From contig DKGN01000016.1 in assembly GCA_002453275.1 (NCBI GenBank), positions 1 to 14,837 on the forward strand: a DNA stretch of 14,837 bases. The letters run 5' to 3'. The position numbers were made by a program, and so were the translations under genes. Under the pieces are notes generated by a model. That model was not told the origin of the DNA and did not search any database. It was given only the letters and a program-made list of their open reading frames with translations. Positions 7,588-13,813 of the stretch are shown one piece after another. Every line of letters begins with the position of its first letter. The first letter of the stretch is position 1. The stretch is from Caryophanales bacterium UBA6769 (GTDB lineage: Bacteria; Bacillota; Bacilli; Bacillales; UBA6769).

Positions 7588-7610
7588 AAAAGGGGCATAC
7601 TGCCCCCTTT
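7588..7610 (-). terminator. Hairpin between DUF2922 and YvrJ genes, possible terminator/attenuator
   Basis: Two 10-nt arms (7588-7597 and 7601-7610) with a 3-nt loop start 1 nt after the DUF2922 stop. In minus-strand RNA all ten positions pair, one as G-U, ending in UUUU. In plus-strand RNA the same position is an A-C mismatch. This suggests the structure acts on the minus transcript, stopping part of it before the YvrJ-like gene. Confidence 0.6.
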
Positions 7611-7611
7611 A

Positions 7612-7830
7612 TTAATCAAGATCAATTTCTGTTACTATTCGTTCGACAACACGCGCACCTTTTTTTGCAACGAGACTTCCTCCACTTGAAGTAAGTGCAT
7701 TTTCTGAAATAACGGCATCCATTGCAGCATTAACATCTGCAGAATTGACAGGTTCAACTGGATCTTCTAAAGAAATTGTCACCGTGCGGTTTTCTTCGTT
7801 CATAAATTGCATTTCAATTTGCTTGGCCAT
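7612..7830 (-). CDS. DUF2922 family protein
   Basis: 72 residues, ATG 7830 with AAAGGAGG 10 nt upstream. An out-of-frame ATG overlaps 4 nt before it and does not code. The sequence begins MAKQIEMQFMNEENRTVTISLEDP and ends with KGARVVERIVTEIDL, the pattern of DUF2922, a small, probably beta-rich cytosolic family in Bacillaceae with no known function. It contains no membrane segment, cysteine or catalytic motif. It lies 50 nt downstream of the DUF1659 gene and most likely shares its transcript. Confidence 0.85.
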   Translation of the reverse strand: MAKQIEMQFMNEENRTVTISLEDPVEPVNSADVNAAMDAVISENALTSSGGSLVAKKGARVVERIVTEIDLD

Positions 7831-7880
7831 CCATTATTTCCCTCCTTTCATTCCTTCTCATGAAGTTAGTTCGTATTCCC

Positions 7881-8102
7881 TTACTCCTCATCAACTTTAG
7901 ATGAGTCGTTTCTGACAATTTCATATAATTCATGTTCTTGAAGCGTTGCAAATGCTGTCGCAATCGCATATAAATTGTCAGCTGTGGCCGTCGGTTTCAC
8001 GTTGTTAAAATTTTTATTTCGGAAGATTGGATCACCTTCTTCGTCTGAACCGACATGGAAAACGAGACGAAGCTGTGAACTTTTGATTTCTGCAACTGCC
8101 AT
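7881..8102 (-). CDS. DUF1659 family protein
   Basis: 73 residues, ATG 8102 with AAGGGGG 7 nt upstream. The features match DUF1659: a first strand with SQLRLVFHVG, then DPIFRNKNFNNVKP and a helix DNLYAIATAFATLQEHEL. It is a small soluble protein found in Bacillaceae, usually beside DUF2922 and YvrJ genes; the function is unknown. It is the first gene of the trio and is divergent from the GPH transporter across 212 bp. A 12-bp palindrome (8120-8131) lies directly upstream of its ribosome site. I could not identify a convincing promoter for it. Confidence 0.85.
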   Translation of the reverse strand: MAVAEIKSSQLRLVFHVGSDEEGDPIFRNKNFNNVKPTATADNLYAIATAFATLQEHELYEIVRNDSSKVDEE

Positions 8103-8227
8103 TTTCTCACCCCCTTCATCCTATATATAGGCTGTCATACTGAAATAGGGGCATCTGTTTTTACACTTAAAATTTTCATAGGCAAGATTCAATTGTTATG
8201 CTATGCTAGCTGAAAGGGTTTAGAAAA

Positions 8228-8257
8228 TTTACAAGACTCTAAATATATTAATCTAAT
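8228..8257 (+). promoter_or_regulatory. Sigma-A-type promoter of the GPH transporter gene
   Basis: TTTACA (8228-8233) and TCTAAT (8252-8257) are separated by 18 bp, each matching consensus at 5 of 6 positions. The start point would fall near 8264, inside the palindrome at 8259-8278, giving a leader of about 50 nt. Confidence 0.55.
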
Positions 8258-8258
8258 C

Positions 8259-8278
8259 TTTTGTAAGCCCTTACAAAA
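8259..8278. promoter_or_regulatory. 20-bp palindromic operator, cre/LacI-like, at the transporter start point
   Basis: TTTTGTAAG and CTTACAAAA flank CC in a perfect inverted repeat. The core TGTAAGCCCTTACA differs at one base from the catabolite-responsive-element-like TGTAAGCGCTTACA. It begins 1 bp after the -10, where a bound repressor would block initiation. The missing central CG makes CcpA uncertain; a dedicated LacI-family or other dimeric repressor is an alternative. Confidence 0.6.
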
Positions 8279-8314
8279 CTTAATATTCAGTCTAATCTGA
8301 AGGGGGAGAATAGT

Positions 8315-9688
8315 ATGGAAGTTGTTAAGGTTGATGCAGATATAAGCCAGGACACACGCTATGAACTTGAAAAGCCGCCAAAAAAAGAAATATGGGGGTA
8401 TGGGTTAGGGAGCTTCGGACTTAACTCCTCATTTACTCTAACAAGTTCATTTTTAACGTATTACTACACTGATTCTGCCGGTATTACTGCAGGTGCTGTT
8501 GGAACACTCATGCTAGTCTCAAGACTTTTTGATGGAATTACTGATTTAGGAATGGGAACAGTTGTTGATAAAACAAAAACAAAGCTAGGAAAAGCTCGCC
8601 CCTGGATTTTATGGATGTCATTGCCTCTTGGATTAGCAATCTTATCTCTATTTACCGTCCCGGATGTAAGTAATTCAGCTAAACTCACTTATGCATATGT
8701 GACGTATTTTGCGTTCATCCTTCTATATACAATGGTAGCCATTCCATATAAGACTCTTTTAGCGATGATGACACAAGATCAACATAGTCGCTCCTTAGCC
8801 AATATTAATTCCGCCATCTGGTTCATGTTTGGTACCCTTATTGTAATGACCTTAACCCAGCCTGTCGCTGCTAAATTTGGCTGGACATCATTAGCGATTG
8901 TGTATGCGATCGTGACAATCGTCCCCTTATATGTTACATTTCGCACTGTGAAGGAAAGGGTCTCTTCCCCATTAGGTGAAGAAAAAAATATTCCTTTAAA
9001 ACAAGGACTAAGTGCATTAGCAAAAAATCCTTATTGGTTTCTAATTACTGTTGTATGTGTATTATTTTATATCATACTTGGACTCGTTCAAGGTGGCGGC
9101 TTGTACTATGCACGTTGGGTATTAGGAAATGAAAATTTGTTTCCGTTAGTTGGTCTCGCCCTCACCGGTCCTATGGTATTAGGTTTGTTTTTTATGGGAC
9201 CACTCGTCAAAAGATTTGGAAAAAGAAATGTTATGATTATTGGTTGGTTTGTTGCGCTCGCCGGACAGTTAGTTAAAATGATCGATCCATTAGATTTAAC
9301 AACATTTTTAATCGGATCATCCTTAGCTGGTTTAGGCGCTATGCCAAGTCTCGGTCTTATGGTAGCTATGATTAATGATACGGTTGAGTATGGTGATTAT
9401 AAGACTGGTGTTCGCACAGAAGGTTTGCTCAATAGTGGAGCTAGCTTTGGTGCAAAGGTTGGTACCGGTTTAGGGTTAGCGATTATCGGTTGGTGTTTAA
9501 GTTTGGGTGGCTATGTCGGTCAGGCAACTGCTCAAAATGAAACTGCGATAACAATGATTAAATTGATTAACATACACCTTCCCATTCTATTTGGACTATT
9601 GCTTGTCTTTTTACTCTTTTTCTTTAAAGTTGAGAAGATGTATCCGACTATTGTAGCTGAACTTCAAAGACGGAAAAGCGAAGAATAA
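8315..9688 (+). CDS. GPH/MelB-type sugar:cation symporter (MFS)
   Basis: 457 residues, ATG 8315 with AAGGGGGAG about 6 nt upstream. After a roughly 25-residue polar N-terminus come about 12 hydrophobic segments. The cytoplasmic loop motif SRLFDGITDLGMGTVVDKT (69-87) followed by GKARPWILW (92-100) is the glycoside-pentoside-hexuronide family signature. D73 and D77 sit where MelB has its cation-site aspartates. The later NDTVEYGDYKTGVRTEG motif and the C-terminal EKMYP...ELQRR are also typical of the family. It should import a glycoside, pentoside or hexuronide with Na+ or H+; no neighbouring glycosidase or sugar kinase reveals which. It stands alone, with its own promoter, a palindromic operator and a weak terminator, so expression is probably substrate- or carbon-controlled. 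Confidence 0.92.
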   Translation: MEVVKVDADISQDTRYELEKPPKKEIWGYGLGSFGLNSSFTLTSSFLTYYYTDSAGITAGAVGTLMLVSRLFDGITDLGMGTVVDKTKTKLGKARPWILWMSLPLGLAILSLFTVPDVSNSAKLTYAYVTYFAFILLYTMVAIPYKTLLAMMTQDQHSRSLANINSAIWFMFGTLIVMTLTQPVAAKFGWTSLAIVYAIVTIVPLYVTFRTVKERVSSPLGEEKNIPLKQGLSALAKNPYWFLITVVCVLFYIILGLVQGGGLYYARWVLGNENLFPLVGLALTGPMVLGLFFMGPLVKRFGKRNVMIIGWFVALAGQLVKMIDPLDLTTFLIGSSLAGLGAMPSLGLMVAMINDTVEYGDYKTGVRTEGLLNSGASFGAKVGTGLGLAIIGWCLSLGGYVGQATAQNETAITMIKLINIHLPILFGLLLVFLLFFFKVEKMYPTIVAELQRRKSEE

Positions 9689-9791
9689 CGTTTAACCGTT
9701 TCTGCTACGTAATTTTGAGTTATGTGGAAAGGTATGTGTCGAATATAGAAGACTCAGTCCTTTTCATTTTAATTAATTGACAAATTTCTCC

Positions 9792-9815
9792 AAATTATTT
9801 CCTCGGAAATGGTTT
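9792..9815 (+). terminator. Candidate terminator downstream of the GPH transporter
   Basis: Arms 9792-9801 and 9806-9815 can form a 10-bp stem with two G-U pairs around a CTCG loop, followed by TCCCTTTTTAT. It lies about 100 nt past the stop. It is AT-rich and only moderately stable. Confidence 0.4.
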
Positions 9816-9874
9816 TCCCTTTTTATGTGTTCGATACTTTGCTACACTGAAGGCAATAGATTGGAGGTTTGATG

Positions 9875-10366
9875 ATGGCAAAAGAAAGCTCGTTCGATAT
9901 CGTATCAAAGGTAGACCGAACCGAAGTAATGAATGCAATTAATATTGCGGAAAAAGAAATTGCAAATCGGTATGATTTTAAAGGAAGTAAAAGTAACATT
10001 TCGCTTGAGGACTCAGAGATTATCCTCATATCTGATGATGAATTCAAGTTGAATCAACTAAAAGATGTGTTAATAAGTAAATTAATTAGACGTAACGTCC
10101 CACTAAAAAATCTTGATTATGGAAAAATTGAACCTGCTTCAGGTGGCACTGTTCGACAACGAGCAACACTTGTTGAAGGCATTGACAAAGAAAATGCGAA
10201 AAAGCTAAATAAATTAATTAAAGATAAAAAGTTAAAAGTAAAATCACAAATTCAAGATGACCAACTACGTGTATCAGGAAAAAGTAAAGATGATCTTCAA
10301 AAAGTCATCGCAGCTATTCGCGAAGTTGATCTATCGATTGATGTCCAATTTATAAACTTTCGTTAA
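9875..10366 (+). CDS. yajQ: YajQ family nucleotide-binding protein
   Basis: 163 residues, the usual length for the family, from ATG 9875, which lies 7 nt after TGGAGG. An ATG directly before it and a TTG further up are too close to the ribosome site. The N-terminal [20 protein letters not shown] and the following [14 protein letters not shown] are hallmark YajQ blocks. [20 protein letters not shown] and the C-terminal DVQFINFR complete the match. Members have two tandem ferredoxin-like domains. Proteobacterial homologues have been reported to bind cyclic di-GMP, and B. subtilis has a member called YitK. The cellular role in Bacillaceae is not settled. It is monocistronic and followed by a clear terminator. 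A TTGACA at 9777-9782 has no -10 at proper spacing. Confidence 0.94.
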   Translation: MAKESSFDIVSKVDRTEVMNAINIAEKEIANRYDFKGSKSNISLEDSEIILISDDEFKLNQLKDVLISKLIRRNVPLKNLDYGKIEPASGGTVRQRATLVEGIDKENAKKLNKLIKDKKLKVKSQIQDDQLRVSGKSKDDLQKVIAAIREVDLSIDVQFINFR

Positions 10367-10479
10367 TACATAGACATACAAAAGCTTGCCGTTTAGTGTG
10401 TTTCATTAGTGATGACTTTAGGTGAATTTATTAAACATTTGTGTAGACAAAAAGCAATGCTCATAATATAAGTAATAGA

Positions 10480-10527
10480 ACTCACCACGCCTCTTCACAA
10501 TGCGAACCAGGGTGGGTCATTTTTTTA
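10480..10527 (+). terminator. Rho-independent terminator of yajQ
   Basis: ACTCACC (10480-10486) pairs with GGTGGGT (10511-10517), with one G-U pair. An inner CGC/GCG pairing is possible, and seven consecutive T follow after CA (10520-10526). It lies 114 nt past the yajQ stop. Confidence 0.7.
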
Positions 10528-10544
10528 TAAATTTGGCTATATTG

Positions 10545-10720
10545 ATGTCTAATAGTCTTCTGAAAGAACTGTTACAGTTAGACAAAGAAAGAGAATATAT
10601 AATTTTGACAAAAGGCTAAGCGAGTTATTTTTATATTATTTAGAGATTGCTGAAATTGAGTTTCGTACAAATAAAGATGCAGAATACTTTAAAATTTGTT
10701 ATCACCATAAAATATTTTAA
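10545..10720 (+). pseudogene. Possible frameshifted relic of a small gene
   Basis: This lies in the only gene-free stretch over 300 bp (10367-10822). An ATG at 10545 opens 24 codons (MSNSLLKELLQLDKEREY, ending at TAA 10617). A different frame then reads a protein-like run ending at 10720: ELFLYYLEIAEIEFRTNKDA, then EYFKICYHHKIF. Joining them needs a single frame change near 10610-10620, giving about 57 residues. There is no ribosome-binding site and no family I recognise. It may be noncoding; the charged, helix-like composition is the only support. Confidence 0.18.
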
Positions 10721-10733
10721 GAACTACAGAAAC

Positions 10734-10756
10734 GGGGCATACACTCATTATGCCCC
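10734..10756 (-). terminator. Hairpin downstream of the esterase gene, probable terminator
   Basis: GGGGCATA (10734-10741) and TATGCCCC (10749-10756) form a perfect 8-bp stem with a 7-nt loop, 66 nt past the esterase TAA. The minus-strand tail GTTTCTG is only weakly T-rich. Between it and the esterase stop I see nothing further. Confidence 0.5.
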
Positions 10757-10822
10757 TCTTCCGTATCCGCTTAAAGCCGTAGTCAGCAATTCCCTTGGCG
10801 AGTTTTTGCTCAACTTAATATT

Positions 10823-11752
10823 TTAAACAAAAGCTTTTTTTAATGCGTTTGCCGCATCTTCAAGAGCTTCTTGTCCTTTGTCTATCATATTTGCCATTGT
10901 AATGAATCCATGAATCATGCCTGGATAATCTACATATTCAACGTCAACCCCTGCAGCCTTTAGCTTATCTGCATACGCTTTACCATCATCCCGAAGTGGA
11001 TCATATTCAGCTGTCATAATGAGCGCAGGTGGGAGGCCACTTACATCCTCATACAAGTAGGGACTGAGGTAAGGGTGGTTCACATCATCTGGGGTATTCA
11101 AATATTGTTTTCTGAACCATGCCATTAAATCTTTTGTTAAAAAATAACCTTCCCCATTTTCTTCATATGATTTTGTCGGTCCAACTCCCGTTGAAGGGTA
11201 AATGAGTAGTTGAAATGCGATATGTGGAGCCTGTTGCTCTTTTGCAATAATAGTAGTAACAGTCGCAAGGTTGCCACCAGCACTATCTCCCCCAACAGCA
11301 ATTTTTTCACGATTACCGCCAAATTCATCTGCATGTTCGGCTACCCATTCTAAAGCCGCGAATGCATCTTCAACAGCGACTGGGAATTTATGCTCCGGTG
11401 CAAGCCGATAATCAACGGAGACAACGATGCATTCCGCTTCATTCGTTAACGTACGACATGCAGCATCATGTGTATCAAGGTCCCCAATTACCCAACCACC
11501 ACCATGATAAAACACAAGAATCGGTAACTTCTCAGCTTGAGCATGCAAAGGCTTATAAATTCGAATCGGAATATCGCCATGTGGACCAGGGATTACTTGA
11601 TTTTTGATAACACCAACCTCTTCAACCTTGTTCGTTGAACGCATTGCACCATATGCTGTCCGAGCGGCCTGAGGAGACATTGTATGTAATGGAGGCACAC
11701 CCGCCTTTTCAATTTGGTCAAGAATGAGCTTTGCTTGTGGATCAAGTGTCAT
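10823..11752 (-). CDS. Alpha/beta hydrolase, hormone-sensitive-lipase family esterase
   Basis: 309 residues, ATG 11752 with AAGGAGG 7 nt upstream. The oxyanion-hole motif HGGG is at 83-86, the nucleophile elbow GDSAGG at 155-160 (Ser157), and the remaining triad residues are Asp251 (EYDPLRDDG) and His281 (MIHGF). Their positions almost coincide with those I recall for Alicyclobacillus EST2 (Ser155, Asp252, His282). DYRLAPEHKFP (114-124) is also a family hallmark. No signal peptide is present, so it acts in the cytosol on short- or medium-chain acyl esters; the natural substrate is unknown. It has a strong terminator of the neighbouring acyl-CoA dehydrogenase just upstream, so it probably has its own promoter (perfect -10 TATAAT at 11780-11785, no clear -35). 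Confidence 0.93.
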   Translation of the reverse strand: MTLDPQAKLILDQIEKAGVPPLHTMSPQAARTAYGAMRSTNKVEEVGVIKNQVIPGPHGDIPIRIYKPLHAQAEKLPILVFYHGGGWVIGDLDTHDAACRTLTNEAECIVVSVDYRLAPEHKFPVAVEDAFAALEWVAEHADEFGGNREKIAVGGDSAGGNLATVTTIIAKEQQAPHIAFQLLIYPSTGVGPTKSYEENGEGYFLTKDLMAWFRKQYLNTPDDVNHPYLSPYLYEDVSGLPPALIMTAEYDPLRDDGKAYADKLKAAGVDVEYVDYPGMIHGFITMANMIDKGQEALEDAANALKKAFV

Positions 11753-11779
11753 GTATTAGCCTCCTTAATCAATCTGAAT

Positions 11780-11785
11780 ATTATA
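11780..11785 (-). promoter_or_regulatory. Candidate -10 element for the esterase gene
   Basis: TATAAT reads on the minus strand 27 nt before the esterase ATG, directly after the upstream terminator, where a promoter is expected. No recognisable -35 lies at 16-18 bp. The octamer ATTATAAT is self-complementary, so it gives a -10 in both directions. Confidence 0.3.
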
Positions 11786-11797
11786 ATAGTGAATGAG

Positions 11798-11830
11798 AAA
11801 AAACAGGACGCAATTCTGTTGCGTCCTGTT
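11798..11830 (-). terminator. Strong rho-independent terminator of the acyl-CoA dehydrogenase gene
   Basis: AACAGGACGCAA (11802-11813) pairs perfectly over 12 bp with TTGCGTCCTGTT (11819-11830) around a 5-nt loop. The minus-strand copy runs into TTTTTT (11798-11803). It lies 12 nt past the stop and insulates the esterase gene. Confidence 0.92.
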
Positions 11831-11842
11831 GTCTCGTATAAA

Positions 11843-13006
11843 TTAGATATAATCGCCGATTTTAACGTTACCTTTAAGAAGGTTACGAGAAATAATCATG
11901 CGCTGAATTTCGTCTGTTCCATCGTAAATTCTCCAGAGACGAGCTTCACGATACCATTTTTCGAATGGGAATTCTTTCGTGTAACCCATTCCACCATGAA
12001 TTTGTAAAACGCGGTCAATGACGTTGTTACCCATGTTTGCACCGTATAACTTCGCCATTGAAGCAAGGTGTCGATTATCTTCACCGCGATCAAGTGTATG
12101 AGCAGCGTTTAAAACGAGCCATTTTGCTGCTTCAATTTCAACTGCTGAGTCTGCAATCATCCATTGGATCGCTTGACGATCTGCAATTGGTCTTCCAAAT
12201 GTTTCACGCTCATGTGAATAGTCGATAGCCATTTGAAGCGCACGCTCAGCCATACCAACAGCGCGAGCACCTACGATCCAACGCGCATTACCGATCCATT
12301 CTAAACCAAGGTTGTAACCACCGTTAACTTCTCCAAGAATGTTCTCATGTGGTACGCGAACGTTATCAAAGAATAGTGACGCTGGACCCCAGTCACCCAT
12401 CGTATGAATGTACTCAGATGTCCAACCCATGTCACGGTCTACGAGGAAGCATGTTACTCCTTGTGGTCCAAGATCTTTGTCTGTTACAGCGATAACCATA
12501 ACGAAATCCGCTTCGTTACCACCTGTGATAAATGTTTTCTCACCATTGAGAATCCACTCATCGCCGTCTCTTACAGCTGTCATCTTGATGTTACGAGTAT
12601 CAGAACCTGCACCAGGCTCAGTCATCGCAAAACAAGATTTTTTCTCGCCACTAATTGTCGGAAGCAAATACTCCTTCTTCTGCTCCTCATTAGCGTAATA
12701 AAGAATGTTGTCTGCTGTCCCACCGAATTGGAAAGGCACAAACGTTTTCGAAGTTTCCATAAGTACAAGTGCCATCATTACTGCACCAAGGTCAGCCCCA
12801 CCATATTCTTCTGGTGTGTTAATTCCCCAGAAACCGGCTTCTTTTGCTTTTAGTTGAAGTTCTTCCAACTTTTCAGTGGAAAGACTTGGTTTACCTTCAA
12901 TATCATTTCTTAGTACTTCATTTTCTAAAGGAATTAATTCCCTTTCAACAAATTGACGAATCGTCCTTTGGACCATTCTTTGCTCATCAGTTAGTCTTAA
13001 ATCCAC
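11843..13006 (-). CDS. Acyl-CoA dehydrogenase family protein (FAD)
   Basis: 387 residues from GTG 13006, 7 nt after AAAGGGGG. The frame runs 11 codons further to another GTG, but those codons cover the ribosome site. N-terminal helices (LTDEQRMVQRTIRQFVE) lead to the FAD/substrate motif CFAMTEPGAGSDT (125-137) and WILNGEKTFITGG (151-163). The C-terminal block has RETFGRPIADRQAIQ (267-281), QIHGGMGYTKEFPFEKWYRE (335-354) and WRIYDGTDEIQR (358-369). It should oxidise an acyl-CoA to the 2-enoyl-CoA, passing electrons to ETF. The usual catalytic Glu of the YEGT motif is Asp362 here. The alternative Glu used by isovaleryl/long-chain types also seems absent: Ala241 aligns there before Arg242, by eye. 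Chain-length specificity is not readable. It is monocistronic, with a perfect-consensus promoter and a possible TetR-type operator in its leader. Confidence 0.93.
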   Translation of the reverse strand: MDLRLTDEQRMVQRTIRQFVERELIPLENEVLRNDIEGKPSLSTEKLEELQLKAKEAGFWGINTPEEYGGADLGAVMMALVLMETSKTFVPFQFGGTADNILYYANEEQKKEYLLPTISGEKKSCFAMTEPGAGSDTRNIKMTAVRDGDEWILNGEKTFITGGNEADFVMVIAVTDKDLGPQGVTCFLVDRDMGWTSEYIHTMGDWGPASLFFDNVRVPHENILGEVNGGYNLGLEWIGNARWIVGARAVGMAERALQMAIDYSHERETFGRPIADRQAIQWMIADSAVEIEAAKWLVLNAAHTLDRGEDNRHLASMAKLYGANMGNNVIDRVLQIHGGMGYTKEFPFEKWYREARLWRIYDGTDEIQRMIISRNLLKGNVKIGDYI

Positions 13007-13054
13007 GGTAAATCCCCCTTTAGTTTGTGTTAGCCTCACGATAAATAGAACATC

Positions 13055-13070
13055 TACTTACCGGTCAGTA
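13055..13070. promoter_or_regulatory. Near-palindromic TetR-like operator in the acyl-CoA dehydrogenase leader
   Basis: TACTTACCGGTCAGTA is symmetric at 7 of 8 base pairs about the ACCGGT core. It lies 48 nt before the GTG start and about 35 nt past the predicted start point. An ACCGGT-centred dyad is common for TetR-family regulators of acyl-CoA metabolism. No regulator gene is in the window. Confidence 0.45.
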
Positions 13071-13111
13071 TGTTTTTGGGCGATTAGGTCGCCATATGAA
13101 TTTTCAAATAA

Positions 13112-13140
13112 ATTATATAGTCATTCGGTTAGCTTGTCAA
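13112..13140 (-). promoter_or_regulatory. Perfect-consensus sigma-A promoter for the acyl-CoA dehydrogenase gene
   Basis: On the minus strand TTGACA (13135-13140) and TATAAT (13112-13117) are exactly 17 bp apart, both matching consensus fully. The start point would be near 13105, giving a leader of about 100 nt that contains the ACCGGT dyad and a 5-bp hairpin (13079-13093). Confidence 0.8.
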
Positions 13141-13163
13141 TGAGAATTTAAACATGCTATAAT
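13134..13163 (+). promoter_or_regulatory. Divergent plus-strand promoter, possibly antisense
   Basis: TTGTCA (13134-13139) and TATAAT (13158-13163) are 18 bp apart, and TGC at 13155-13157 makes an extended -10. It points into 13180-13725, where both genes are on the minus strand, so any transcript would be antisense. Its -35 overlaps the -35 of the opposing acyl-CoA dehydrogenase promoter. Confidence 0.45.
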
Positions 13164-13179
13164 TCAAACTTTGCCGACT

Positions 13180-13380
13180 TTATAATCTGTAAATAGCATA
13201 TAATAAGATTCCTCCGAAAGCAATAACTGCCCAAAAAACATATATCCAAAAAACAGTTCCGATTGCGTTTCCGGATTGTTCACTTTTGGGTGCTTGCGCC
13301 TGTCTGCTCGCTTTTAGTAACGAGTAAACTAAACCAAATAATAAAAGTGCTAAGACGAGTATAATTAAGGTAGGATACAT
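13180..13380 (-). CDS. Small two-helix membrane protein, function unknown
   Basis: 66 residues from ATG 13380, which has AGGTGG 8 nt upstream. A GTG four codons earlier (13392) is in frame but has no ribosome site. Two hydrophobic helices (about 2-22, YPTLIILVLALLLFGLVYSL; and about 42-65, TVFWIYVFWAVIAFGGILLY) flank a short polar linker rich in Gln, Lys and Ser (SRQAQAPKSEQSGN). It has no motif and no family I recognise. The start lies 15 nt past the stop of the next upstream gene, so the two are probably one operon. Confidence 0.7.
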   Translation of the reverse strand: MYPTLIILVLALLLFGLVYSLLKASRQAQAPKSEQSGNAIGTVFWIYVFWAVIAFGGILLYAIYRL

Positions 13381-13395
13381 ATTTTTAGCCACCTA

Positions 13396-13725
13396 TCACA
13401 TATAGTCTTTTCCTAATTCTTGAATAACATCTATGCTGTCAATGTGAGCTTTTGCATCTTCATTGCCAAGTTCTCGCACCATTCTATAGATCTCTTGCAA
13501 TGTATGATCATAATTTTTGAAATCATGTTCTTCTTTAGGTCCTTCAATTGGATGAAGAACTACATACGCAATATCGAAGTTCTGTCGATTTGCTCGTTCA
13601 AACAAATCACGAAGTCTTGCAATTTCTTCATCTGATGCTTGAATTTCATATTCCCAAGGTGTTGTGTCCGGCTGCTGTGTAATTTGACCTGAAGCAACAC
13701 CAACGTAATATGTCTTTTTCTCCAA
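13396..13725 (-). CDS. Conserved small soluble protein of Bacillaceae, unknown function
   Basis: 109 residues from TTG 13725, which lies 9 nt after AAGGAG; no ATG gives a better start. It is acidic, with no membrane segment. It opens with two probable strands (KTYYVGVASGQITQ and TPWEYEIQAS), then a helix SDEEIARLRDLFERANRQNF, a strand AYVVLHPIEG, and C-terminal helices (HTLQEIYRMVRELGNEDAKA). The start resembles a family of about 100-residue Bacillus proteins (MEKKTYYV...) that I remember but cannot name with a function. It has no visible catalytic motif. It is probably co-transcribed with the small membrane protein downstream. Confidence 0.75.
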   Translation of the reverse strand: MEKKTYYVGVASGQITQQPDTTPWEYEIQASDEEIARLRDLFERANRQNFDIAYVVLHPIEGPKEEHDFKNYDHTLQEIYRMVRELGNEDAKAHIDSIDVIQELGKDYM

Positions 13726-13813
13726 TGTTATTCACTCCTTCTCTTACCGTTTAGCATTTCCCAATCTCGTGTAAATTTATCCTAATTTTTAAACGTAAAT
13801 ACTTCTAAAACTG

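Noticed and set aside
9777..9782. TTGACA as the -35 of the yajQ promoter
   Set aside because: No TATAAT-like hexamer lies 15-19 bp downstream; the sequence there is the candidate terminator hairpin.
7588..10756. Shared GGGGCATA sequence in the hairpins at 7588 and 10734 as a dispersed repeat
   Set aside because: The similarity is limited to one short stem-forming octamer and neighbouring bases. The loops and flanks differ, so there is no evidence of a mobile repeat.
12404..12853. 149-codon plus-strand frame opposite the acyl-CoA dehydrogenase
   Set aside because: It is antisense to conserved FAD-binding motifs, is rich in Cys and Ser with no domain, and has no ribosome site.
13420..13635. 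71-codon plus-strand frame within the possible antisense transcript
   Set aside because: No SD box and no family. The opposite strand has a well-formed gene with a good start, so any RNA here would more likely be noncoding.
13741..13790. Sigma-H- or extended-minus-10-like promoter upstream of the TTG-started small gene
   Set aside because: AGGATAA/GAAATG and TTTACA-16-TAAACG patterns are both visible, but each deviates from consensus or spacing too much to choose or support.
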